64,000 bases of DNA from Mucor racemosus (Eukaryota; Mucoromycota; Mucoromycetes; Mucorales; Mucoraceae). The notes under the pieces are model-generated. The model did not search any database and was not told the origin of the DNA. It was given only the letters and a program-made list of their open reading frames with translations. Positions 35,693 through 47,364 of this stretch are shown piece after piece. The first letter of the stretch is position 1. Each line of letters begins with the position of its first letter. The position numbers and the translations under genes were made by a program. The stretch is from the NCBI GenBank assembly GCA_027405735.1, contig JAPEHQ010000001.1, positions 4,092,001 through 4,156,000 of the forward strand, read 5' to 3'.

Positions 35693-37668
35693 ATGTCTGA
35701 AGCAAATATGGACATGCCAGCATTATCTGCCGATGAGTCTGCTCAGTCTAGTAGAAATATGACTGATACATCTATTAGTGAACATCGACTACCAACATTA
35801 CCTCCCTCGTCTCAGCCTATTAAAAATTTTACGCAGCCATTAGCGACTAATAATTTACAGTTACAGCAGCTAGAACAACAACAACAACAGCAACAACAAC
35901 AACAACAAATTCAACAACAAATCAATCAACAACAACAACAACAACAGCCCGCATTTATGGATCAATCATTCTTTTATGGTCTTGATCAATTAACATCGGA
36001 AAATCCCTTATTTTTTATGCAACAACAGCAACATCAACAACAGCAACATCAACAACAGCAGATTCAACAACATCAACAGCATTTACAACAACAAACAACT
36101 TCATTATTTGAAAACCAATTTTTGAAGAAAGCTGCCGATAATGAAAATGTAGCTGGCTCTTCTTCTTCAACAAATGAGAATGGTGGACCTATGAATGCTT
36201 CATCAACAACATTGGCACAATCGATTGCCACAAGTATGGAATCATTTCAAGCAGCTGTTACTACATCTGTTGGAGAGCAACCTCCTTCTTTTTGGACTGG
36301 ATTGAATAATGTTTGTATAATCAATTACATAATTACAGGCATGTAAAAATTGTACTAATAATGTTTAATTATAATTTAGTTTATTTCAAATGTAACACAT
36401 AACAATATATTTCCAACATTTCCCAACATTGCTCGCAGCTTTCAAGAATATTTATCCAACCATCCTGTACCTTTTTTAAGCTCTTTGTAAATGAAAATTC
36501 AACCACATCTCTTGTAAATTCTAACCATATTTTTTGTTTTTTTTAGTAATGCATCTACAGCTTCACCCATCTCTTCACCAATGCCATCTTCTTCAATGGA
36601 TTTTGATCCCATGTTGCAATTTAAACAAGAATCAGAAAGATCTGATACAGGGTAAATGATATGTTTATTATAACATCATCTTGTTAAAACTAATCTCTTT
36701 ATTCATCAAATTATAGATTACAAATAAGAGTTTTAGGTGTTCCTCAAACAGGTGCAAAATCTAGAGTTGAAACACAAATCAAACTATGCATTCAATTAGT
36801 GACAGATGGTGGGGATAAAGCACAATGGTGGTCTCATCTCAAGTTACCTGAACATATGGTGACAAAAGACAAGTCGAAGAGGGCCAACAACAATAGCGAT
36901 GTAAATGAAAATGGGTTACCTACCAATCCAGAAAAGACGCTGTATTTACAAGCTAGAGTTTTATGCGCAAGTGATCCAACAAAAAAGGTTGTAACATGTC
37001 TGGGATGTATTCAAAGAGAGCGTAAAAGATCTCGAAGAAGAAAAGAAAATAAGCAACAACAACAAAATAATGATGAAACAGAGGATGAAAAGACAGAAGA
37101 TGATCAATCACTTGCAATTGATGAAGAAAGAGTATTATTATTCAATTGTTCAGAAGTAGTTGATTTTAGTGCTGGTGATACTATATTACCTACTCGAATT
37201 ACATGTTACTGTAGACATCATAATGAAAAATTGGGTTTCTGGTAAGATTTTACATGTATTATATATATATATAAGTATATACAGTCCTTTTCTAATGCTT
37301 TTTGAATAGTATTTACTTTGAAATGTTGGATCATATTGGTAAAAAGGTAGCAGAAGGTATTTCACCACCTATCATGATTACGGACGATCATAAATCAAAT
37401 AAAATGAAGGCAGGATTAAAGAGACGTCGTACTGAAAGTGAAATATTACCAGAACCAAGAATACCTTCACTAAGCTGGATCAAATCATCATTACCATTTG
37501 GTGTTGGCGGTAATAATATTAAAACAGAACCAACAAATACATCTTTAACAACATCATACCCTAATATTCCAAATAACCTTCCAATTCCCTCTTCGTCATC
37601 ATCAAGTACGTCTGAAATGGAAGATATGAAATCAGTGTTAAAATCAATGTTGACGTCTACTGTAATGC

Positions 37669-37702
<34 letters not shown>

Positions 37703-38219
37703 TCATCATCATCATAATTATAGCCTTATTAATCATCACAACAACAACACTAATAACAATGACACTGATAATCAACAACAACAACCTTCAATGAATAGAT
37801 TAATTCCAAATGAAGCACCTGCTAGTGGAAATATTGAAATTACAATTTTAGGAACAAACTTTCGACCTGGATTGACAGTTATGTTTGGCGATGTACCAGC
37901 TACTAATATACAATACTGGTCTCCTAATACACTTATTTGTACATTACCGCCGGCAACACAGCCTGGAGCTGTTGTTGTATCATTTAAAGAAGCACCACCA
38001 ACAAATAAAAGCGATGTGATGGTATTTACATATCTTGTCGAAACAGATCGTGCTTTAATGGAATTAGCTCTTCAAGTTGTTGGTATGAAAATGACCGGTA
38101 TTGTCGAAGATGCTAGAAAAATTGCTATGCGTATTGTTCAAGGCAATAATGGTAATAACAATGGTAACGATTATCAGTTATTCAAGAATATCAAATCAGA
38201 ATCATCCACTTCCTCATAA
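35693..38219 (+). CDS. SPT23/MGA2-type IPT-domain transcription regulator lacking ankyrin repeats and membrane anchor
   Basis: Five exons (35693-36310, 36380-36486, 36547-36651, 36717-37241, 37310-38219) give 754 residues. The N-terminal third is Gln-rich. From about 278 comes the conserved region VLGVPQTGAKSRVETQIKL, then CLGCIQRERKRSRRRKENK, FNCSEVVDF, RITCYCRHHNEKLGF and PPIMITDDHKS. A basic KRRR follows, then a long Gln/His/Asn region, then an IPT/TIG domain (about 625-697; ILGTNFRPGLTVMFGDVPA). It ends soon after the family helix ELALQVVGMKMTG..EDARKIAMRIV. Yeast Spt23 and Mga2 are ER-anchored activators of desaturase genes. Here ankyrin repeats and the C-terminal membrane helix are absent, and only 187 bp remain before the next gene's stop. 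Confidence 0.92.
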
Positions 38220-38406
38220 TCCCCCCACTCTCAATTTTAAATTTGCATTAACCTCTCTCCCCTTATCTTTCTTTCATTGTAAATCTTTTTGCATTTCCCC
38301 CTTTTTGTCGTATTTGTTTTATAATAAATACTGGATCCTTCTTCTAGAATATAGAATTGATGGAGTTTTTTCCTTTAAACATGTTTTGTACCTTTAAAAT
38401 TTTAAT

Positions 38407-40075
38407 TTATTCCATTAAATAACTAGGTGGAGGATCCATCAGATCAGTTAAAGGTGGTGCTGATGGAGGTCTTTCACATAATTCAGTTTCATTTGATGAT
38501 GGTAATGTTAAATATTCAGTTGATAAAGACGATCTATTTGTATGTCTATCATATGTAGGGTCACTATCAAATCGGTGTATGTTGAAACTTTGTTGTTGTT
38601 GTTGTTGAGCTGATGATTCATGATCATAGTGATCAGGTGATGTTATTAACTGAGAAGCAAATGATGACGAGGATGATGGAGCAATATGTAATGGATATGG
38701 TAAAGAATGATGTTTTGATGTAGACGTAGTTGTAGTGATGATAGGTTCATGTGTTGTACCGATTTGAATGGGTAAATCCAATTCAATAGTTGTGTTATAA
38801 AAGAATGCAGGGCCTCCGCCTTGTTGATCTGTAATCGCCGCTGCCATCATCATTTTAGACATCATATTGTACGCACGATCTCTCTTTCGCTGTGGTATTT
38901 CTTCCATAAATTGATGCATATCCATATTAACAAGCGCTTTTAGTCGATATTCGATTGAAAATGGTATAAATTTGTTTGTTTTTATTGTTGGCGAAGTTGA
39001 TTCTGGTATCTTTAATTGTTGGCTGCTATTTACAGTAGCTGCATGATCATCCACATTACATAATAATGGTAAATTTAAAGTTTTCATGGTTGTAACGCTT
39101 CTTTTTTCTTCTGTCGATGTAGTGATTGTAGTTATACGTTCTAAAAGAACATGAATACCTTGAGCTTGCTTAATCGGCGCAATATGTTGAATACTCAATG
39201 TAAATGGAACGGATTCGCCCGGTAAAAAACATGAATGTGGAATACAAATTTTCGCAGAAACTAAGCCCGTATCTCCTTTTCTTAATATTGTCATTGTTTT
39301 TTTCAAAACTACATCTCGTGGTATTGTAATCATTATTTCCTTTTCATTTTGCATGGGTGTTGTATAGTCTGGATCTGCTGTTGATATCTGTGCACTAATT
39401 AGTATGGGAATTGAGGTTTTGGGATACAATGACAAGGGTAAATCTGCAATCTCGTAAACGGCTTTTAATTTATATTCGATTCTGCCATTGATAGACTATA
39501 TATATATATATATGTTTTATCAGAAACAAGTTTCTTTTTGTCAAGGTTTCAAAGAATATTACCTTATCATTTGTATTATAAGCAGGCAAATGAGATGGAA
39601 TTATGAGTGAAAATGGTGCTTTGTTGGTATCTGACAATGGTATCCATATTGGATTTGTCATCACTTTGAAAATAGATTGTTTCCTTGCATTGGCTGTTGG
39701 TCCACATACTCTAAATGAGCAAGCTAAATGAATATCAATTCTCGCAGTTGATTGTTTCCATGTTGTTGATAATAACAGTTGACTTATATTTACAGTGCCT
39801 ACACATTTGCATTAAAAAAAGGTTTACTTTTGTTTCATTTACTTACCGGTTACTTTCTCTCCTGGTAAATATATATGATCTAAAGGATATTCAAGGGAAA
39901 TGTAAAGTAATTGATTATTAGATTTCATTGCTATAGCTGAATCTATCCTTTTCTTTGTAGTTTTATCATCCTCAATGACGAAATGTTGCTGCTGCTGTTG
40001 CTGCTGCTGCTTCTGCTGCTGTTGTGTTTGTTGATTTGGCCGTTGTTGTTGAAATAATGTGAGGTCCATTTCCAT
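38407..40075 (-). CDS. Alpha-arrestin-like protein with C-terminal PPxY motif
   Basis: Three exons (40075-39847, 39798-39563, 39495-38407) give 517 residues. A Gln-rich start is followed by an arrestin N-terminal fold (LYISLEYPLDHIYLPGEKVTG) and an arrestin C-terminal fold (AKICIPHSCFLPGESVPFTL). A Ser/Thr/Gln-rich tail ends in PPSY at 511-514, a WW-domain ligand. In fungi such proteins recruit Rsp5-type ubiquitin ligases to plasma-membrane transporters for endocytosis. A Met two codons inside (position 3) is an alternative start. It is convergent with the SPT23/MGA2-like gene. Confidence 0.9.
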
Positions 40076-40388
40076 ATAGTAACTGGGAAAGGGATGGGAG
40101 AAAAGGGGGGGGGGAAGCAAAAAGCAAAAAAGTGTATATAAAAGGTTGGCGCTTTTACAGTTACAGCATACAGCAAATACCACATGACCTGCTCTTCTTG
40201 TCCTACAATGATGCACAGTGTATTTGTTTTTTATGACAATATACAAGAAATAGTTTATTACATACATAAAGAGACAGAAAGATAAAAAAAAAAGGAGAGA
40301 AACAAAGAGAGACAGTGAAGGGGGGGGGGAAAGGGTTACATACAAAATAAAAAACAAGAAATGATAGTGAAGGGTATAGTATAATAAA
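40076..40388. other. Intergenic region between co-oriented genes
   Basis: 313 bp between the RhoGEF stop and the arrestin start, both on the minus strand. It is strongly strand-biased: purine-rich with G runs on the plus strand (near 40105 and 40321), so pyrimidine-rich on the transcribed side, as expected for a fungal 5' leader and promoter. Confidence 0.5.
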
Positions 40389-41708
40389 TTATTGTGTAGT
40401 ATTCATAGCAAATGCAAGTGCAGAAAGAGATTTAAGTGATTTAGCCAAATATACATAATCAGGATGAGATCTATTTAAATGCTTTTGAAGATCTATTTTC
40501 AATGAATGCAATTAATATAAACGAAATAATAAGCAAATATTCATGCAATTCGGATTTACCTGCTAATAAAAGGCAATAACGCGTGATTCTTTGAATAGGT
40601 GCAATCATGTAATCTGATAGAACCATTCTGTTTGTTTCTTTTTTTCTCATTGTATCTTGAACTAATTGTCGATATACAATATTTGAATTAGCTTTTGAAA
40701 GGTATTTTCTTGATTTCGAGAAATTTACAGAATAAGCAATATAGATATCAAAATAAGATTGTAAATCACAGAATGCTTTACCAATAGAAACCTGATTCAA
40801 TTGTGAATCGTCTTCTAGGTATTGTATGATGATATCGTGTAGTTGCTCAACAAGTGCAGTCGATAAAGCAATTAATTGAGGTATAAATGCAAATATGATT
40901 TCAATATCTTTGAGATTAACAAGAGATTTATGACTCTTGGCAGCATTGGTTAGTGGATCCATATAAAACTATAAAGGAGAAGTTAACATCAGCTGAATAT
41001 AAATCAAACAAGTTTATTTCGAAAACTTACATTCTTAATAGTAAGCAAATGATTCAAATAAGTTTCTTCTGTGCTAAGCAATTCACTCATAATAAACTTG
41101 GATAATTGAATTGATCTTTTGGTTTGCGGTTTAGTTTCAATTTGTAATGAAGGTGGTGGATGCATCATGTATTCTTGGCATGTATTTTTCCAAATAGTTA
41201 TGCCTTTTTGTTCTTTGGAAGACTTTTTATGATTGTCATGAATGTCAGATGTATTAAATAGTTGCTTTACTGATGCACGATCCATGTGCCAAGTGTGTCT
41301 TATGCGGCTAGAAAAGGAAGGTTGAGGCGATAACTTGTTTGTTGGAGTTGTAGGTGCTGATCGTGTCATTGTTGTTTTAAATGCATCACTATTAGTGCTA
41401 GGCACAATGGTACTTTGCGATCTACGAGAATTTCTAGCCTCTTTTTGTTGCTGTTGTTGTTGAGATAGATTTGATAAGAGGTTTCCTTCTAAAAATGAAA
41501 AGGATCTTCTTAAATTACTGTTATCATGATATCCATTCCCAACAAAATTAGTATTAGATGTTTCAATTTCTAATTGAGGTCTTTTCGAATTTGAAAAATC
41601 TGATTCGAATGACACTGGTGAAATATCGGATAGAATATTACTAATTGTGTTGGATGCCCATTCTTTGGCTTCAATTTCTTCAAATGATGGATATGAATAA
41701 GGTGGCAT
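40389..41708 (-). CDS. DH-domain RhoGEF without a PH domain
   Basis: Three exons (41708-41031, 40968-40560, 40492-40389) give 396 residues. The first 200 are low-complexity (Ser/Gln/Asn-rich). The DH fold starts at about 203 with the conserved first helix FIMSELLSTEETYLNHLLTI. It continues through DLQSYFDIYIAYSVNFSKS and the signature LSDYMIAPIQRITRYCLLLA, then DLQKHLNRSHPDYVYLAKSL, stopping 14 residues later. DH domains exchange GDP for GTP on Rho/Rac/Cdc42 GTPases in polarity control. Most carry a following PH domain; none is present. An upstream in-frame ATG (41831) would add a hydrophobic, UTR-like stretch, so 41708 is preferred. Confidence 0.88.
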
Positions 41709-43769
41709 TTGGTATATGATAAATAACAAATTGTTAAGAGAAAGAAGGTAAATAAGAGAAAACAAAATAGAACCCAACATTTTATAGGTTTTGATGATGA
41801 TAGACCCGCATAAATATTGCAATATTTGCAAAAGTTCATCTATCTTTTTATGCGGAGCTGGTGTGAGCTGATTATCACATCACTTTTTTTTTCCAACATT
41901 TTGGTTTCGAAGCACCTTCATATAAACTTGAGATTCTAACCTTGTAGACTTTGCTCAAGATCATTTATACGTCAGTGTTGTGTGAAAATCAAACAATATT
42001 AAAGTAACTGTAACATTCTAAAACTGATTACATTGAAGCAGTTTGTAGGTGTCCGGTTCGGGAACACTAAACGAGATTAAATAGCCCTTGTATTTTTTTT
42101 TTTTTTTAGGTTTTATAAATTTTAACACTAAAATAAAAACCTGTATTATTTTCATCATTATATTATCATCATGCTCAACAAGATGAAAAGAAAATCATAC
42201 TTACAAATATAGTATATCAGTCGAAACTGATGAGGATCGCCGTATTTCGTATTTCTTCGTCACGTTATTTTTCTTTTTTAATTTTTCTAATTTGTAAATG
42301 GTATATTTACGACTCTACCGACCCTCTTTAATGTTGGTGAAAATACCAACTAACTAAAAAATGGGTACTTGGACAGTTCATGTTGACTCTGGCAACTCAT
42401 TCGGCACAGGATAACGGGTAAAAATAGCCGAAACCTGGAATTTGACATAGAGCGCTTACTCAAATGTTCAAAACGATTGAAAACTTTGTACGCCATCCCA
42501 TAGTACTGTTTCATTAAAAGTCAAGTTGTGGGTTACCATGAATTTCTCAGTTTACATCTTTTACTTTTCCACTTGAAATCAGTAATACATTGTCAAAATT
42601 AATGATGTAATTATGATTTTTTAGGCATTTATATAGCGAATTAAAACGTGCTACCGAAGCATTTAGAATTAATGTACTACTATATTTATTGATCTGTTAC
42701 TGGCATTGCTCTCATACATGACTAAAGCTTTAGTAGCAAATCTCCTATTTCTGATTGCTATAGTTGCAAAAATTAATATTATAATGATTTGTATACATCA
42801 GCCATTATATTTTTATAAATTGCTCTATTTGATATAAAATCAAAATGTAAAATTTTACATAATGCGTAAATTTAGCATAATCCAGAAAATACCAGAAAAT
42901 CATCAGAAACATCTTGGCATGCAAATTTGCATGCTATGAATGTACGCAAATTGCAAATGATATCATCATCTGATTCTCATACATAGCATATATGTATACA
43001 TATAATGTATATTATAAAAATAGACCGAGACAATTGATATATACACCAAATTGAAGAACATCAATTTCAGGTGTATATACATTTACATCGTAACGACAAT
43101 GCAATAAAATTGATCAAGATACCATTCACTAACCTTGTTGTGGTTATTTTGAGCTCATTTACAAAGGCAATTTATGATAATTTTCTTTAATTAGACACTT
43201 ACTGTTACTGTTTTGTTAGATATATCAATTAGACCTGTCCAAATTCAATTTTTGGTTCTCTAATACCTGATGAAATTTCATAAATCAGCAACATTGTTGG
43301 CCAATCGAGCAAACTTTCGACTGACACAATTAAAGCTATTGTATATACAGTGAATGTATTAACAGCAAGTTTTTACAAGAATTAACGTTATATCATTTTT
43401 ACATGAAAATGGTAAAATCCTTGATCTTCTGTTACCAATGTTATATCAGAATCTAGATATAGCGCGACTGTAGTCGTTATCAGGATATTGTTCTTATTAC
43501 ACCATTCACAACTAATAACTATTGTATCACTTGATGATCTCCTTTATATATGATCTCATTCCCTACATTGAATAAAACCTCACCTTTACTCTTGTCTAAT
43601 TCTCATTAGTTTCAGTATAACAACCACCAAGATAAATTGTTCTATATTCACAATTAGCAAAATAAGGCAAGCATATTTTATTTTTGTAAATTTTACTATC
43701 GTTAGAAGTTTTTTAAGTATAATTTGGATATTATAAAACTTATACAAATTTGCCGCAGTAGGCTATTCA
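41709..43769. other. No gene seen
   Basis: Promoter side of the RhoGEF gene, then about 2 kb of AT-rich sequence with no frame longer than about 60 codons and no recognised repeat. Confidence 0.45.
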
Positions 43770-44345
43770 ATGCAAAAAATGCTTTGTATCTCCCAAAAGA
43801 CTCAAATTCACTACTTTTTCCTTTAAAACTGGATTTGACTTTTATTCGTGCTCCACTTTTTTTTCATTAAATAACAACAAAATAAAAATATATGCAGGTG
43901 TATTTGAGATGTTCACGTTTAATTCAAAAACGAGTATCCGGAAATATCCTATCTCTAGCTGTTGGTATTATTCTTTAGTGTTAATGTCTCAGATTTTTAG
44001 AGGTATTTCACTGATAAAAATTGAAAACTTTAAGGCTTCATATCTCTACGAAAAATTAAGCTATACCAACGCCTTTAAATAATAAAACTTGCTTGTTTTG
44101 AAGTGCTCTATAACACATTTGAATCTAAAAAATTTTTGAGCACTTTTATTTTTTTTTCATTTTTTTTTTGGCAATTTTGTAGTAGATTTCAAAATATCCA
44201 GTAGATTGAGCAGCATTTTGTTGATTTTTATGTCATTAACCTCGTTGAGCTCTGTCAAACGCAATTTAGTTTTTTTTTTTTTTTTCAAAATATTGATTTT
44301 TCGTGAAGATATCCTCAAAAATGTGTACAAAAAGAAACCTTCGCT
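43770..44345 (+). repeat. Dispersed repeat R1, 5' half
   Basis: Collinear with 23370-23910, from the TTTTCCTTTAAAACTGG block to CCTCAAAAATGTGTACAAAAAG, with an expanded T run. It abuts R2 copy 3 within a few bases. Confidence 0.7.
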
Positions 44346-44680
44346 TCTACACAATGTACATCGAGGTCAAGATTGATGAAAGGTGATGAATTCAGTGTCT
44401 AGTGGAAATCGCAACATTTTGATGGATAGAAATTACAGGGCCAAGATGTTGTGTTTATTTCAAGGTTTTTATAAGGGTTTAAAAGCATACTTTATCAAAC
44501 TTAATGTTAAATACTCATCATATGCTATTAGTATCATCTTGTTTTTTATTTGATCGCTGTATTATTAAAAATCAAGGTTTTTATAGTAGTTTATAACAAT
44601 AACAATGGGATGTTTCTGATTTTAGATTGGCATTTGTCATAAGGCGGACTGATGATATGCTTTGTGATGATACTACTACT

Positions 44681-44864
44681 GTAGATGGAACCAGTCAATT
44701 TAATTTATGGAATTTGGTTGCAAAATACCGAGGAACCATTGTAACTACTTAAGTTGGCTCTTGTAAAGCATTGAATAAATTAGCTAGGGACAAAGAGGGT
44801 AAAAAGGCGGTAATAGGTTCCACTGATGGCCCTGTTTATGTTTATGGTTTATGATATTGGAGAG
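44681..44864 (+). pseudogene. Dynein intermediate chain WD40 fragment (in R2 copy 3)
   Basis: The translation reads VDGTSQFNLWNL, then after frame changes KALNKLA, KEGKKAVIGSTDGPVYVYG. Stops and indels break it. A GTAAGA donor and an AG acceptor about 100 bp later flank an intron in the same place as in the other copies. Confidence 0.7.
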
Positions 44865-45714
44865 GTAAGACTAAAACTTAATGTAAATTACCTCTATCGC
44901 AATAATTGTAAAGTAAGGCTATATCATCATCAAATAAACTACCATATGATATTATCGTGTATAAACATTTACAGTAATAAGCTTGAATCAAGTGGGTACA
45001 GCATCGTAAATTCTTGAAAAAGTTCTCAAGTATTATAAAATCTCTTATTTTTAAGACTTACAAGGCTTATAAGCGGAATATTAATTTCGAAAATTATTCT
45101 TGTCCAGATCATCCATTTTGACATTTTTTAATTTTTTTTTCTGATTTTGTAAATCTAGAGTTAAAAATACTATCAATTATAAAAACAAAAAATATACACA
45201 TATACAGAATTTAGTGCTCTATTTGCTCAATAAAAAATAGCAAACATTTTTATTACAAAATATGTCATGAAAATCCTTTAACCAAAAATCCGTTTTTGGG
45301 ATAAAAGTACAAATTTTCATTACTTAACATTTAATATTAAGCTTTTATAAAATGTATATTAGTTATGGCTACAATTTTCTCTCACAATGTAGTATATTTA
45401 AACGTTGATTTTGGTATCAAAAATTGATTTTTCTTTTTTTTGATCAAAATCATGAGTGTTGGTAAGGGTAAAATGAGTCCCGAAAAATGTCCGCTACAAA
45501 AACTGAATTTTCAGACCGTACGTGGTTAAATATAAGAAAAGTTAAAAAAAAAGAAACGCTTTTTTATTTAAAACTTAGATATACCATAGTATAAGAGACT
45601 TAACCATTCAATCTTGGTATGCTCAATTACGGCGTCGCTCTGCGAGCTCGCTTTTGCAATTTTTTAATGAATGTATGATATGACAGACGGTTTTTCTGGT
45701 AGAAAAATGTATGT

Positions 45715-45944
45715 TGAGAGTTATATGTAGATAACGATTATTTCCAATACAAATAAAATAAAGACTACAAGTGATTATATCACGGAGAACGTTGGGTCTT
45801 TATTATTAAGTTAAAAAAGGAAGCCAGGAGCTATCAGGTCCTGGATTCTAAAAGTATTTATACCATTTCAATTTCATTTGGATGTCAGGTTCAATATGGG
45901 ATTGAAATGAGATTTAACATAAACAATAGACAAAAACCTATACA
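45715..45944 (-). mobile_element. Solo LTR (family L1), inverted, inside R2 copy 3
   Basis: Minus-strand copy of the LTR at 4347-4574, with ends TGAGAG..ATACA on the plus strand. TATGT lies on both sides (45710-45714 and 45945-45949). R2 copy 1 has the empty site, which confirms the insertion. Confidence 0.9.
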
Positions 45945-46379
45945 TATGTTTCTATGATAACAGATATCGCCTATTATTTTGTTTAGTTTATGGTTCATGC
46001 GCAGTAATGCTGCTTTTACATTGGCTGAAATGAGCAATTTAGCAGGGTTTTAAATGCGCTAAATAATGTAAAGCCTTGAAAATCCTTTTCTACGTGTGTT
46101 GTTTCTCTCTTTTTGTTTTCATATTCCAAGGATATTGCAGTGGAATTACATACTAAAAACGCTTGATAAAAATAAAACAACCTAAATTCCAAGTGTCGCT
46201 CATAAAATATGATGCCACTTGAAATGTGAACAACGATAATAAACAAACGCTTCAATTGAACAAAATAACAAACGCATGCTAAAAATATGAAATACCCTTT
46301 TTTGAACCATACATGTCGTGTAGATGATAGCACCCTTGATCACGGCGCAATCAATTACACAAATGACTAGTGATATTAA

Positions 46380-46842
46380 ACGAGCCGAGCCTTTTTTATG
46401 CAGCCGAGCTTTTCTCAAGGGTCGTTAAAGTTAGACGAGCTTACAAAAAAGCTCGTTCAACCTCGACGAGCTTTTTTTTGCGCGTGACTAGAGCTCGTTT
46501 ACCCCAAACGAGCTTTTTTATGCAGCGACTAAAACTCATCATCTCAATGCGAGCTTTATTTTACCTTTCCAGTGACAAATATCTAAAGTAAAGCAAACTT
46601 ATGAATGTCAATTGACAATTATCTAAAGTAATAATGTCATAGCATTTACTAATTATTATTTAAATTTGAACTTTTTGAAAAGAAGTCAAAAGCTCGTCTT
46701 TCTCAAACGAGCTTTTTAAAAAAAAGTCAAAAACTCGTCTTTGTCAAACGAGCTTTTATTAAAGCTCGGCTCGAGCTCGAGTGATACAAAGCTTGGCTCG
46801 TTGTGGCGAGCTTTGGTCAAGCTCGTCCTAGGCTCGGCTCGT
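46380..46842. mobile_element. GAGCTCG-rich inverted-repeat element
   Basis: The 463-bp unit is bounded by a perfect 13-bp inverted repeat, ACGAGCCGAGCCT at the left and its complement at the right. Inside, AGCTCGT and ACGAGCT words recur more than a dozen times on both strands, often as TCAAACGAGCTTTTT, making nested palindromes. It has no coding capacity. No target duplication is obvious. The word style resembles hAT-type MITE arrays known from plants; relatedness is not shown. Confidence 0.65.
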
Positions 46843-47362
46843 CTTTTATACTTACAAATGACATATATATCAAAACAGGATTCTATCCAAATCAATAATG
46901 ATAATAAACAAAGATATCAATTTAGTCAACTACTCATCTATATCATAGTTGCACTATCAATATAAATAAGATTCAAGCATATAAAAACTACCCCTTAAAA
47001 ATCAAGGTTACATAAAATAGATATAATAACAGAAATAAACAAATCAACCATTTCCCAAAAGGTCGATATTGTCACACTTGACATACAATCCCTTATGGTC
47101 AATGCTCTACACAATTTACCCCTTAAAATATCAAATCAATAACAATGTACTCAAAACTGGAAGATTACTAAATATACATCCATTCAAGTCTGATGGTATC
47201 CAAGTTCTCCAAATCACTATAAATACCCTCATAGTTTTCAATTATTTTAACTCTTCAGAAATCTTTTGTAATAAAAACTTTAGCTGATTATAATTGTATT
47301 TCTACTGCTTTTATTTTTATATTTTTTTTATTTTAGTAAATAACTTCGTCATTTACTGCAGA
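46843..47362. other. No gene; R3 repeat at 47285-47362
   Basis: AT-rich sequence ending in the 80-bp R3 repeat (compare 7545-7625), in or beside which the Tc1 element inserted. Confidence 0.5.
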
Positions 47363-47364
47363 TA

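Larger units (their letters stand above)
44353..46138 (+). mobile_element. Repeat R2 copy 3, carrying a dynein fragment and interrupted by a solo LTR
   Basis: Collinear with the inverted copy at 5160-6717 from ACAATGTACATCGAG to TTCCAAGGATATT. The only large difference is a clean insertion at 45715-45944, an L1-family LTR with TATGT duplications. The shared edges define R2 as about 1.56 kb without the LTR. Element class unknown. Confidence 0.75.

Noticed and set aside
39943..40185. Minus-strand gene upstream of the arrestin
   Set aside because: A shadow frame over the Gln-coding repeat and leader of the arrestin gene.
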